Below, one piece after another: positions 49,745 through 62,163 of a stretch of DNA of 64,000 bases. The notes below the pieces were generated by a model, which worked only from the letters and a program-made list of their open reading frames with translations, made no database searches and was not told the DNA's origin. The stretch's first letter is position 1. Each line of letters opens with the position of its first letter. Origin of the DNA: Argopecten irradians (taxonomy: Eukaryota > Mollusca > Bivalvia > Pectinida > Pectinidae); the NCBI RefSeq assembly GCF_041381155.1, contig NC_091138.1:33597604-33661603 (forward strand). The letters run 5' to 3'. The translations under genes and the position numbers were made by a program.

Positions 49745-51061
49745 CGTATGACATTGTGCCGTTTGGGTGGATAATAATCCTAGCTTCAAAAAACAGCGAC
49801 GTGATTTTTTTTTCAATAATAATTGCTGGGACAATAATTCAAGTTTCAATTAATAGGAATGAGTTGTCAAATTTATTTCATAGAATGTACAGGATGTACC
49901 CATAACTGGTCTATAAGTGACCTGTAGCCTGTTTATATTAAGATTTTGGACCCCTGCCGGTTTATATGTGATCATTTTTTAGACAGTCACTTATAAACCA
50001 GTTAGTAATACTGAGCACAGCTCGAAGTGTAAATAATCTTTGCGTGGACAATAATCTTAGTTTCGAAAAAACAGCGATGAGTTGAATTTTTCAGTAATCT
50101 TTGCTTGCACATTATTGAATCCCAGATTCAAGAAAAAGTGACGAGATTTTTTTTTCAATAATCCTTTCTTGAACAATAATCCTAGTTTTGATATACAGCA
50201 ATGAATTGATTTTTTTCCAACAATTTTTGTTTGAACAATTATCATAGTTTTAAGAAACAACGATGGGATTTTTTTCAATAATAATTGCTTGGACAATAAT
50301 CTAAGTTTCAATAAACAGCATTGAGATGATTTTTTCAATAATATTTGCTTTGACAATAATTCTAGTCCAAGAAACAGCGATGAAATGATTTTTTCAATAA
50401 TCATTGCTTGGACAATAATCCTTATTTCAAGAAACAGCGATGAGTTGATATTTTCCAATAATCTTTGCTTGGACAATAATCATGGTTTCAAGAAACAGCA
50501 ATGGGTTGATTTTTTTTCAATGATCATTGTTTTGACAATAGTCCTAGTTTCTAGAAACAGCAATGAGATGATTTTTTTCAACAGTTGTTTTGACAATAAT
50601 TCTAGTTTCAAGAAACAGCGATGAATTTTTAGGTCACTTTAGACGAAGTGTCATGTGACCTATTCTAATCGCCTTTTGTCCGTTGTCGTCCGTCGTCCGT
50701 CGTATGGCGATAAACAATTTACATTTTTGACTTCTACTTCGAAACTACTGAACCAAATTTGTTGAAATTTTGCAGAGTTGGTTTTTTTCAATAATTTTTG
50801 CGTGGACAATACTTCTAACTTCAAGAAACAGTATAAACTTTGCTGGGACAATTATCCTAGTTTCAAGAAACAGCGATGAGTGGATTTTTTTCAATAATCT
50901 TTGCTTGGACTATAATCCTAGTCCAAGAAACAGCAATGAGTTGATTTTTTCAATAATCTTTGCTTGGACAATAATCATCCTAGTCCAAGAAACAGCGACG
51001 AGTAGATTTTTTCAAGTATCTTTGCTTGGACAATAATCTAAGCTTCAAGAAACAGCGATGA
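49745..51061 (+). repeat. Degenerate ~59-bp minisatellite
   Basis: Around 15-17 units contain cttggacaataatcctagtt, tcaagaaacagcgatgag and ttgattttttcaataatc. A short fold-back (aactggtctataagtgac … gtcacttataaaccagtt, 49,902-50,006) and a Helentron-like 5' fragment (50,628-50,775) interrupt it. It ends exactly where the segmental duplication starts. Confidence 0.9.
50628..50775 (+). mobile_element. 5' end fragment of a Helentron-like element
   Basis: After a T run it starts with the palindrome aggtcac…gtgacct, then ctaatcgccttttgtccg and a CCGT-type microsatellite. It is analogous to the agcccacc…ggtgggct start of the pearl-like elements. Minisatellite units resume on its right. Confidence 0.6.
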
Positions 51062-52733
51062 GTTGAATCATTTTATATACCCGGATCAACCAAAACACGA
51101 CATAAGGTGCAACTTTATCATAGAAAATGTTAGGACTTTGTTGGGATATTTACAGATGAAATATCTGATATATAAAGGTAGGCAATAATAGTAAATCTAT
51201 TTTAAATCGTCATTGCTAATTCTGATGAAACAATAACAAATCTATATTGATAATTCTGAGGGAATATTTAATAGTGATACACGAGAAAATACAAATAAAC
51301 AAAACAAAGGAAAACAACTTAGGAAAATGAATTCAAAAGCAACATTAATGACTGTAGGGACGTATTCACTGTAGACATTCAGTCCAGATTTTCTAAGCAA
51401 GCTCTCCACAGTTTGCCAAAAATTGTACCCGATTGGACTTAAAGTGATGGCACGAACTCATTCCAGATTCTCTTAGCAAGTGCCGCTCCAAAATTTTGGT
51501 TAGAGTCGTAGGCTAACTGAAGAGTTACTGATGTCTCCGTATAAGATCTTTGTGTTCCTTCGATGCTATACGTAACTGTAAATGGCCTTACAAAATGCAT
51601 GTTGTATTGTTTAAGGTAGATCTCATCCTTTTTATTGTAAGACACCTAATATGAAAAAAAAATAATATCAAATTAAAAATAATCAACAGCTGACAATGTA
51701 TATAGTTTGGCACAATCAAATCTAAAGTAACATTAAGCTTGAACGGGTTAACAAATCTTTGTATTAACGATATAAACTGACTTGGAGCAATTTTTGTATA
51801 ATAATACACAAAATAGACAATATAAGGATTTCTAGCGAAAAAACCCACCATAAAATAAGTTTTTTGCAACATATTTAATAGCATAAAAAGCGTTTTTCTG
51901 TATAGTTCATGGACAAAGTAAAACAATTCAAACCTCCAATTTGCTATTTAGAAAGGGCTGAACATAAACTCCACAACGAGAAAGAAATTGCGTTACTGTA
52001 ACTTTTGTAAAATATCAGTCGTTTATATTTATACAACAATAAAATATACTGTACATAAACTACACTATTATTGAGTTTTAATGTTTCGCTGATCATAAGA
52101 CTTTGCAAAATAAAAAGAATGGTTTATTGCCATTTCCTTTTCGTTTTTTCCCTCTCTGTTTCTAACAATATCAAAGTAATTGTAAAAAATATATTTGTGA
52201 AATGGCGTTGTAATATCAAGTTATGTGATGAAAAGAATTACTTTGAAATATCCCATGACAAAACGGAACATTGTGAAATAAGTTTTGAAATGCAAGGTTA
52301 TCATCCTAGAATTTTTTTAGAGCATTTTCAGAGAAAACAGTATACTTATGTTACCTGGGTGACGATAGGTGTTTTTGCTTTGGCCACATTAATGACAGAC
52401 GTTGTAACGGCGTATTGTTCTATGATTGCGGCTGCCTTGTCACCACAGACTGGATACAATGAAACAAAATAAGCTTATATCATTAAAATTCATAAGTGTG
52501 TACTTATTTGCGCTCAGTTTCACTTTCTCCACCAACGTGTATTTTGTGTATCTTTCCGGTCTTGTTAATACAAGTTTTTTAAAAAATTTCGATATAACTT
52601 ATTACCTTACAGCCGATTTTCTAGCGGGTTGAGATGTTCGCGATTTGAACTTAAGACGTGGAAATCAGATTTAAGCTGTTTAAACTTTTTCGCGAATCTG
52701 GCTATCCGGGTATGTAGTATTCAACATTTTCTC
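51061..52733. repeat. Segmental duplication, left copy
   Basis: It matches 62,164-64,000 nearly base for base in the same orientation (for example gttgaatcattttatatacc at both starts). It includes the last two exons and surrounding introns of the clusterin-like gene. By eye, non-coding identity is roughly 95-97%. Confidence 0.92.
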
Positions 52734-55700
52734 GATATTTCGCTTAATACATTTTCGCGATCGTAGCAATGCTCTGCGAAATTGCGAAATTATCATCCAC
52801 GCGAAAATGATACACAGAAAAATAGAAATAAATACATGCATATCTTTCGAGATCTTATACTTCCAGTAGCTTGAAAATTTTGATATTATGGGTAATGGAA
52901 ATAAACATAAATACATTAGAATCCGTTTTTAGCAATAAATCATTATCCAGACATATAAAGATATTCACTCAAAAATTTTTTCGCTTATTTTTATGCATAC
53001 ATATTAATACTGATTACACTATCGGCACTTTCCGTAAACAATAATATACCTCGGGAGTAAAAGACGGAGTTTACGGAAAGTGCCGACTGACTTAAGTCAC
53101 TTCCGGCTTAAACTTACCAGCTCTCCAAATTTCAGTCGCAGAATTTTTTGTGTCATCGACTTTATCACACGAAGGACATTGTGACGCTGCTCTCCTTCGA
53201 CGACCGAAAAGATCTGAAATGGTACAGTAAAAATATAGCACAGGGGGAATACACTTCTAACATATTAACATTAAACTACAAAACCGACAAAAACACTATC
53301 GTTTGCATAGATGTATTCTATATTGATAAATTGTATGGTTCTTTTTATCATATCAATAAATCGCACTTGATTTTCTCCTTGGATGATTTTAAATATGTAA
53401 TTAAAACAATGCATTTCATCAGCTCGAAATCATATTGCCAAATTGCAACAGTTTACAAAATCTTAATAGACATTTGAACATTTTAGCAGCCATGGTTATG
53501 TATTGACGTGGATTAAAGTCAGTGTACCCAAAGGAAAACCACCAACTGCCACACATGGAATTTGAAGCACAGTGAGACTTCGAATTATACATGATGGAAA
53601 AATGGCGGACGATTACTCGACCATATCTACATATGTGTTGTATGTCCTTTATAGTGAAATATATTATATACTAGACTGATAATTCCTAAAGTCTTTTAGA
53701 TAAAAGGAACAAAAATATGAAAATAATATCAATCTAAGTATTTGGAATGTGATTTCTTTTTTACCTTTGAATCCATTTGGTATCGTTTTGGAGAAAAAAT
53801 TTCCGATGGGTTTTCCAACCTTATCTTTGAAGAACTCGCCTACTTTCTTTCCGGCGTCAGGAATCGTATTCACGAAGAATTTCTTCACCTCTTTTACACC
53901 TTGTTTGCCAAGGTGAGGAACCTTCTTAATCAAATTCGGAAATTTCTTCACTAGACCAGTGCGGAGTGCTATTCCAAGTGGCGGTGGCAGTAGGCCTATT
54001 ACGAATTTGTCAACGGGGAACTTTCCACCACCAGATCCACCGCTTGATTGTTGGTGCCTGTAGAAAGTATAATAAAACCTATCTTAACAACCACCTGCTT
54101 AATAACGACCTCCTCTGTATAAAGACCACCAACTCTACATATAAAATCAATTTTAAGGTCCCCATATCGCCATTTTAAAAACAATTTTACCCGTGTACAA
54201 TGATGTTGGGCGGTATTTATAGTCATGTTTGACAGTATAAAAACCAAAGCCACTGATGTCGGATATAGACTAGGAATGCTAGTGTATTCTGTAATACTTA
54301 TATATAGATAAATAAAATTACAATGACTTATTGTTAAATAAGTCCCTAGATGTCACAGTGGTGGCAACTCACTGATAATGCAATATTGTTTTTTAGTATC
54401 GAATGTGTCAGGTTGCTCTTTTACTAATCAGCTGTATGACGCCTAATCGAGATCTCCGGTTCTGAGCGTAGGCGCACTACATGCACGTACGCGAACGCGT
54501 TACATTTTAAAGGTATAAACACATACTCAAATGTACCGTGGTCAATTTTCCTATGCATATTAAAGCATTCCACTAGTGATAAAAGTTGTGAGGAACTACA
54601 ATAGTACAGGTTTTTACCAAAAAAAAACACACACAAAAAAAAAACGAGGAAAAAAAACCCCAAGTATCTTGTAATCCAATATTATCACAGCTCTTCGATA
54701 ATTTTATCGATGGCATGTGTATTAATTCTGATACAGCTTCCGATTCCACGTCCTTATACGGTGTACGAAGTGTGTCAACACTAAGGACTGGAGATGTTGT
54801 TGATGTGTAGCAATGCGCAGTGCCAAGTGAAACAAAACAGCATTTTTCAAAGTTCTTTGAAACTAGCACTATATATAACGCACTTTAAAAATTGCGTTAT
54901 TTTTACAAAGTGGATCGTAACGTTAGTATGACTATATAACGAAATTAAATTTGCTATCTCAAAATACATGTAGATTACACAATTGCATTTATGAAAACAT
55001 CTGGAGTTCGACCGACCAGAATCAACAGACGATTTAAGTTTCAAGTATCAAATGCATGTGCGTAACGTCAAGCTTACAATGGTACAGAGAGTTCTAATCC
55101 CATACAAATCTGTCGTCATAAAGATATATAGACATACCTGAAGAACCATAATTGTTTATCATAAATACCTTTTAGCACAAGCAACACACTGATCCAAGGT
55201 ATCGTTGTACTTTTTCTGACATACAGGCTGTACTTCGGCATAGGCGGCTTCTAGGGCTTCGAATTCCGAACTGAATGCTTCGGCACTGAATTCCGTAAAG
55301 ATGTATCCGTTGAGTTCGTCCACTTCTGTGTATATGAAAGTGACAAAAAATATAATTGACTGATGTCACATACATCAAAAATCATTCAACTACTATCATG
55401 TTTTGGATGCATTAAATGTGTCGTTATGCTTTTTCAATAAATGAAAAACTTGATTATGTTGATGTAACAAAAAAATACAAATAAATAATGAAGTAAACTT
55501 CATTTTTCGAATGCAATTCATGTCCTTTCCCAGCCATCGTACATTATCGAGTCGACGCTTCTTAAAATCGCGTATAAATGTCAAATTAACACAAAAACAA
55601 TATGAAATAATTTACTTTGTTTTTGGTGAATGCGCAATCAGTACTTCATTCCATATAGGACATAGTGGTACGAAATGTTTTTGGGATGCAATTAATTATT

Positions 55701-56964
55701 TTTAATATTCTTATCTTGGAGTTAAACTAGGAGCTCAAACTTTTCAATAGTTGTTATGGTGTAAAGTAAGTAACTTTTGTAACTGAAGGAAAATTCTAAA
55801 ACGTCTGCTCCTGTTTTGATAGACAAAAATATCATTTGTCAGCGGTGGAGCATCTTTAATATTATTAGACTTTCCACTGTCATCGTCCGATATTGGTATT
55901 AGAATTGTAACTTTTGTGATTATTAAACTTCAAAAATGTACTTATCAATGGTTTCTCCTGAAATGCATGAATAAGCATTTGATCGGTTCTACTTCTTGAT
56001 TAACCATATCCGCTAAAAGAAGTGTTTTGATTGGTTCATTATTTAAACTCGTGTTTCCTTGATTAACCATATCCGCTTAAACAAGAGTTTTGATTGGTTC
56101 ATCATTTAAAAACATGTCTTCTTGATTAACCATATCCGCTAAAACAAGTGTTTTGATTGGTTCATCATTTAAAAGCATGTCTTCTTGATTAACCATATCC
56201 GCTAAAACAAGTGTTTTGAATGGTTCATCATTTAAACTCATTTGGGTATATAATCCGATCATGAAAGCAACTTGATTGGCTTATTGTTAACGTCTTACAG
56301 CATTGTGATTTGTTTACGGATTCAAGTTAAAAAATACAAAAAAAATGTTATTCACGATGATATTTTAAAAAATCCACCTTGTACTTAAAGTTTAAGTTGC
56401 CATTTAGCTATTTGTCAAAATACTTTTTTTCTTGGAGAATGTTGTTATCCAGAGTATATTCGTTATATTTCCACCTTGAAATAGCGGCCGATGATATCAA
56501 AATCCTCACCGACCTATTCCGCTTTCATATGTGATGATCATTTATGTTTTACATACAGTTCTAGATTAATTCAAAGTTGTTTTTGCTTACTTTTTAAAAA
56601 CTCATATCTATTTAACATTTTTACAGTGCTAAAGGTTAATGTAAAAATAAATACTTCTGCAGATATAATTTCATTTAAACTTACATAAAGCGTAAAGGCT
56701 TTTAAGAACTTTTACAAAGCAAAATACATTTTTTTCTGTGCTTTTGAATGATTTTCTCACCAATCCTTATAACAAAAAATAGCATGTCAAAATTATCATT
56801 CAGTTATGGCACATATACCATTAATGCAATATAATGAAACATGAGATTAATATGCACAATTTGACAACAACTACAATTTAAGAGCACTTACTCGCTTGGT
56901 TTGTGACCGCCGTTGATAGCCCCACGTTGAGCAGGAACAGGTAGAGAAAACCTTGTAGAATCAT
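51439..56964 (-). CDS. Secreted clusterin-like protein 2 (306 aa)
   Basis: Coding exons on the minus strand: 56964-56892, 55325-55169, 54057-53765, 53213-53118, 52449-52355, 51645-51439 (TAA); all phases fit and match those of gene 1. The start MILQGFLYLFLLNVGLSTAV is a signal peptide. C60-x10-C71-x2-C74 with an NDT sequon matches gene 1 spacing. The middle exon encodes a basic amphipathic region with an internal repeat (FFVNTIPDAGKK, FFSKTIPNGFK). RRRR at 179-182 is a furin-type site, followed by C187-x2-C190-x17-C208 and a C-terminal domain (VTYSIEGTQRSYTETSVTLQ). The likely role is an extracellular, possibly two-chain disulfide-linked protein of clusterin type. The middle exon is unrelated in sequence to that of gene 1. 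Confidence 0.8.
53022..53086. repeat. Short fold-back repeat beside exon 4
   Basis: tcggcactttccgtaaac and its complement gtttacggaaagtgccga are separated by a 29-bp loop, about 30 bp downstream (minus strand) of the exon 4 donor. Confidence 0.8.
54073..54238. mobile_element. MITE of the 21,898 family
   Basis: It shares ccacctgcttaataacgacc, tataaagaccacc and a tgtttgaca end with the element at 21,898-22,075. It lies ~15 bp upstream of the exon 3 acceptor on the minus strand. Confidence 0.6.
55990..56245 (+). repeat. 63-bp tandem repeat, 4 units
   Basis: gattaaccatatccgct recurs at 55998, 56061, 56124 and 56187. It lies in intron 1 of clusterin-like gene 2. Because 63 is divisible by three it gives a spurious repetitive ORF. 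Confidence 0.92.
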
Positions 56965-57023
56965 TTTGTCTTCTGTTTCCAGTCTGATCCGGATGTCTGT
57001 GGTGTTTGAACCATCCGACTTCA

Positions 57024-57032
57024 CTTTTATAG
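57024..57032 (-). promoter_or_regulatory. TATA box of clusterin-like gene 2
   Basis: Minus strand ctataaaag lies 60 bp upstream of the start codon, which fits a short 5' UTR of about 30-35 nt. Confidence 0.6.
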
Positions 57033-58261
57033 CCTTTTGTTCAAAATAGGCTAGGTATCTAATTTTCTCAACCCACGTCAATCACGGACAGATTCATAGA
57101 ACAAAACCACGTGACCAGAACAATTCTAGGAAGAAAAATGATACGCGCGTCATTCATAATTAATCTTTTACGTACCTTTTTGTTTTTCTAGTTCAAACCA
57201 GAATCGGTAACACGTGTTAATGATATATACGATTAATTAAATGTTATTACATTTTCGGCTTCCAAATCAACAATTCTGTGAAACATAATATTGTCAAGGC
57301 TTCAGTTCTGAGAAAATACGTGGCTTGCATTTACATATACTTCCCATTAAACATACACACTGTCACTTGAATGCCAATTAGTCTTGTAGTTTATATTAAA
57401 TTGTATGCATATGTGTTTTTAAAAATATTTATGCACTTCTTTCCTATTTGAGGCTAGTTACGAATGTCTGTGGGTGCAGTTTCACATTTCATAGTTGTTT
57501 ATACATAAATGATATATCTTTCCCAGATTGTTGAATTCCCTATAGAAAGCGTTATATAATAATAAATATGTAATACTAGTACATATAGTAAAGTCTCAAC
57601 CGGAATGATACATTTTGTGTGTAGTGTAAATATAAATCTATCCTGATGTGTGAATTCCCTTAACCACCTCATCGTTTTGGTACATTTTTTGATATATCCG
57701 AAAAAATGTCCTTTTACCAAGCCGTCGAAGTGTGATCCCTTGTATCAGATTATGTCAAAACACTCCTTGTGACAGTTTCAAAAGAATCCACGTTCTCTTG
57801 GTGCTTTGACTACCTAAAGTGACGAAGCGCCTCATCATTTGGTCGTGTATTCTCGATACGCAATGGGTTACTATCACTGACGTTATATCCATCTCTGGAC
57901 TATCTCATTGTAAAACTGGAGGCAGTTCAGGAGGAAAAAAACTGACCAAATTCCTTTTCTTATGATTTAAAAAGCCCTCTGAACAGTCCATTTTCGAAAG
58001 ACTTCTTTTTAGTGTCTGTTTTTTTTATTATTATTATTTATTAACGTCCTATTAACAGCCAAGTTCATGTAAGGCCAGACATTAATAATTACTATTAAAT
58101 CAGTAATCGTTATCATGTATGAATGACAACAGTTTTTCAATTAATTGCATGTGATCAGTACTCATTAAAATTATGTTTACATGTAATCGATTACAGATAA
58201 AAAAGGTGTGTAATCATGATTATTTCTTTGATTACTTTATGATTATCGGATACTTTCAAAT

Positions 58262-58446
58262 TCCGTCTTTGCATATTACAGAGTTAGCTCCCTTTAGGGT
58301 AGGTATCGATTGTTACGTCATTATTTTGTGAGCGCAATTCACGTCATTTTCTCCGAAAAGTATGACGTTACGCTCGAAAACACATGACGTCACAATCAAT
58401 ACCAACCCGTAAGGGCAGATAACTCTGTAATATGCAAATACGGAAT
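58262..58446. mobile_element. Fold-back MITE
   Basis: tccgtctttgcatattacag at the left and ctgtaatatgcaaatacgga at the right are complementary; the arms extend ~55 bp with cgattgttacgtca/tgacgtcacaatca. The host sequence on both sides is itself repetitive (taatcgattac, taatcatgatta). Confidence 0.8.
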
Positions 58447-59990
58447 ATGTGCTTTCAGTATGTTTACAAACACAATTACTATACTTACCTCTGTGTACAA
58501 CGTTTATTCTTATTAATGTTAATAAATTTGGATAAGATGTGATATGACTTCTTTTATGTTCATTCTATATCAATACAGTAGTAATCTTAAGTAATCTTCC
58601 TGTAATCATGATTATTTATAGTAAAGTAATCGAAAGTAATTACAGAAAAGCATGTTTGTAATCATTCTGTAATCGATTACTTAAAACTGAAGTAATCGTG
58701 ATTTACTGGATTACATTTTAAAGCAATCGACTCCATGTCATGTATGCGGTGTGCAGTGTGTATGAAGTTCATGGTGCGTGTTTTGGGAGACTGCGGTACA
58801 TTCATGTCGTGTCATGCCGATGACACCAAGCGACACCCCTCACCCGGTCACATTATACTGACAAAGGGCGTGATCTATCTGTTGATTTTTCTAATGTACT
58901 CATGGTGATTTCACCACTATCGTAAACACCTTTTACAAAATTCTTAAAAATGAATACAATCATTCATGATATTTACTCTTCGAAATACAGAAATTTTCGA
59001 CTGGCGGAAACAACACACGTTTCGCAGTTGCTGCGATACACCCAATGAAACATAAACTCGTGTAGCTGCTCTTAGCTGAAAAGACATAAATCCTGAAGAT
59101 ATCGAAAAAAGCGTTTCTCACCGAAACACCGTTGGAAGTCGTACTTTATTTTGTTAATCTCAGTTAGTTTGTTTTTATAACAAAAGTTTTTGTACATAAA
59201 GTCAAACTAAACTTAATGAAGATTTAACGATAAATCCACGAAAATCTTATTATGTTAACTACTCTTAAGGTTTAAGAATCTGTTTAAACTAGTGATTTTT
59301 GGTATGCCCATGGTGTAATTAAAATCGAATCCGGTCAAACCAGCGATCCTACTACATGCTATAAACACTAGTAAACATAATGACATGGCTATTTGGTTAC
59401 AGCAATGTGTACTGAACCCTGTGGACATGCAAAACTGAAATGTACAATTTTTTGCATATTTTTCCAAAATTTACAAGCAATACAACAACATACTGATTTA
59501 AACGGGGTCTTAAACCTTAGTAGATTTGTGTCAAAGGCACTATTTGCGGATCGTCATGGTAAAAGTTAGTCATAATCAGATGTTTAAATGGAAACAAAAA
59601 GTAATCATCAAATGTAAGCAAACCCGAAATGAAAAAACACTATGGCAATACTAATGTTAATGCGAACAAGTCGATTTTTCTCTAGAGTGTCTGAATTTTT
59701 AATTCAAATTTTAATTAATTACACGCAGCTTGCCAGTTGTGATTGATGTTGCCACTGTCAGCATGTAATCACATTAAAGTCATCAAACTCTCAGAGCTAT
59801 TGTCACACTATATACACTCCTACATAATATATTTTATTAAAGGTTTTTATGTAAATCAAATAACAGGGGCTACCGACATATGTGCAAATATACTTTTATC
59901 ATTACAAATGACAATATGAAAATTGAGAGAAAAAATACATACTGATGTATTGGCGTGACAAACTGGTGCGTGATCAAAACGTGTATGTCA

Positions 59991-60101
59991 GCATCATCAT
60001 CATCATCATCATATCATCATCATCATCACCATCATCATCATCACAACCATCATCATCATCATCACCATCATCATCACCACCACCACCACCATCATCATCA
60101 T

Positions 60102-60133
<32 letters not shown>

Positions 60134-60135
60134 GT
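59991..60135 (+). repeat. CAT/CAC trinucleotide microsatellite
   Basis: About 45 cat/cac/atc triplets with two phase breaks. Poly-His or poly-Ser ORFs across it are artefacts. Confidence 0.95.
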
Positions 60136-60209
60136 CATCATAATGCTTATGATGAAGATATGATGGTTTTGATGATATGATGAAAATGATTGTAATGTTT
60201 TTGAAGATC

Positions 60210-60275
60210 TTTCAAAAGATGATGATGAGGAGGAGGAGAATGAGGAGGAGGATGAAGAGGAGGATGATGACACTA
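60210..60275 (+). repeat. GAT/GAG purine-rich trinucleotide repeat
   Basis: gatgatgatgaggaggagg and similar triplets form a purine tract on the plus strand, 75 bp after the CAT repeat. Confidence 0.9.
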
Positions 60276-60739
60276 CTACACATTATTTCATATCTGTAAT
60301 TTTTTTTAAACTTAACACTGCCGACTTTACATGATAATGATAACATGGTTCATGAATAAACTATAAAGTGGTACATTCATTTCTATCAGTTGTTCAAAAT
60401 ATTTTTTGTTGATTTTTATAAAAATGTTGTCGCTCATGATTTTCTGTTCAAGGGTCAACAAACTTGATGTATCCGGTTTGACGGCACTTATATTATAAAC
60501 GTGTACATGTATTTATATACTTATTAACGTTTCAAACACTTTAACATAATTTAATAACATTGTATTTTTTAACATAATCTATGCATATTAATCATATTAT
60601 TTGAATTGTTAGAGCAATGCCATAAAATATACTCAATATCACATCAATTTACAGTGACATGGTTATAAACACAAGGATAACAATACAACTACAGCTGTTA
60701 TGTATGACGTTAATCTTGTCGATAAAGTTATGCAATAAG

Positions 60740-61400
60740 TATCGTTTAAGTTCATTTAAGTAAACAATGCGAATTACTCATTAAGTTCATTTAAGTAAAC
60801 AATACGAATTAATTATTCAGTTCATTTAAATATACTCCACCGCCGACAGAGCATAAATGACATTCATCATTTGAACAAAACATGGTGTTTAATCATGTAT
60901 ATATATGTCTAATTAACACAGAAAATATTATAAAATAATTTATTTAGCCTATGGTTCATGCGCAATCAGTACTTCATTCATTATAGGATATAGTGCCACG
61001 GATTTTTTTCGGGATACAATTAATTATTTTTCATATTTCTAACTAAAAGTAAAATTAGAAGCTCAAACTTTTCAATGTTGGTAATGGTGAAAAGTAAGTA
61101 AGTTTTGTAATTGAAGAAAAATGCTAAATCGTCTGCTCCAATTTTTGACAATAAAAAAATACCAATTGTCAGCGGTAGAGCATTTTAAGTAAACAATACG
61201 AATTAATCATTAAGTTTATTTAATTCAACAATACGAATTGCTCATTAATTCATTTAAGTAAACAATACGAATTACTCATTAAGTTCATTTAAGTAAATAA
61301 TACGAAATACTCGTTAAGTTCATTGTAGTAAACAATACGAATAACTTATTCAGTTCATTTAAGTAAACGATTCAAATTAATCATTAAGTTCATTTTAGTA
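60740..61400 (+). repeat. 35-bp tandem repeats flanking a copy of gene 2 intron 1
   Basis: Units such as ttaagttcatttaagtaaac plus aatacgaattactca occur two to three times at 60,740-60,835 and about six times at 61,190-61,400. Between them, 60,950-61,190 matches 55,611-55,870 of gene 2 intron 1 (catgcgcaatcagtacttca versus aatgcgcaatcagtacttca), at lower identity than the 51/62-kb duplication. Confidence 0.8.
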
Positions 61401-62163
61401 AATAATCAGCAGTACGTTGCGATTTGTATTCTACACTCAGAGAACTTTTGTACGTAGATTTTAGTGTCGTTTAACTTCATTGTTCTAAGAATCGTCTGAG
61501 CACCTTACATAGATGAGTTAGTGCACCCAAAGATCCTTAAGATCTTCACTATCCCTGCTGTTTAGCTTAATATAATTTAAATTACACAACCACACAGTAT
61601 GCAGGTTGTTATAAATTACTCACACTAGTTGTCTAATTATCATATGTGAAATAATGCGTTGTGGAAACGAGTAATGTGTGTATTGTTGAAGCAATGAATG
61701 TCTTCTGCAGGTCCACATGACATCTAAAGAAGTGTGACATTATCAAATAAACCAGAGAAAAAGAGAACACATGTAAATTGTGAAACTAGTAATCTTTTAA
61801 GGTATTTTTTTTTCAAAATCCACATTAAATGCTTAGCCGTCAGAAAGTTTTCTAAAAGTGATAAATGACATTTTTCTTGGCCCAATGAACTGACACATTA
61901 ACTTGTCTATGATATGTACAGCTGACAATTTAAGTTAAAATTATTGGTGTCGAGTTAAACTATCAAATGGTGTGCAAATGCCCTCTGTACATCCGCCATT
62001 GTCTCTAAGCAAAGTTGACGACAATTTTTGTTTTATGTTACCTAGATATCCGAGTAATGATAGAATTTTTAAGAAAATAAGACAGCTATAATAAAACTTC
62101 AATTATCACATTACTTGCCCATCCAGCCATGTCATATCGTAAGACACATGTGTAATAATAATA

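Larger units (their letters stand above)
57033..62163. other. Intergenic region, repeat-rich
   Basis: No gene is supported. It holds a single arm of the 31,457 fold-back family (57,860-57,945), a SINE-like fragment (58,020-58,085), a MITE (58,262-58,446), trinucleotide repeats (59,991-60,275), 35-bp repeats and a copy of gene 2 intron 1 sequence (60,950-61,190). Confidence 0.6.

Noticed and set aside
50057..50476. 139-aa minus-strand ORF with repeated SSLFL motifs
   Set aside because: It lies wholly in the degenerate ~59-bp minisatellite and has no start context or homology.
52071..52472. 133-aa plus-strand ORF
   Set aside because: It is antisense to the intron and exon 5 of clusterin-like gene 2, and the duplicate copy at 63.4-63.7 kb breaks the frame with stops.
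59945..60163. Small ORFs rich in histidine or serine
   Set aside because: They are translations of the CAT/ATC microsatellite and have no other coding signal.
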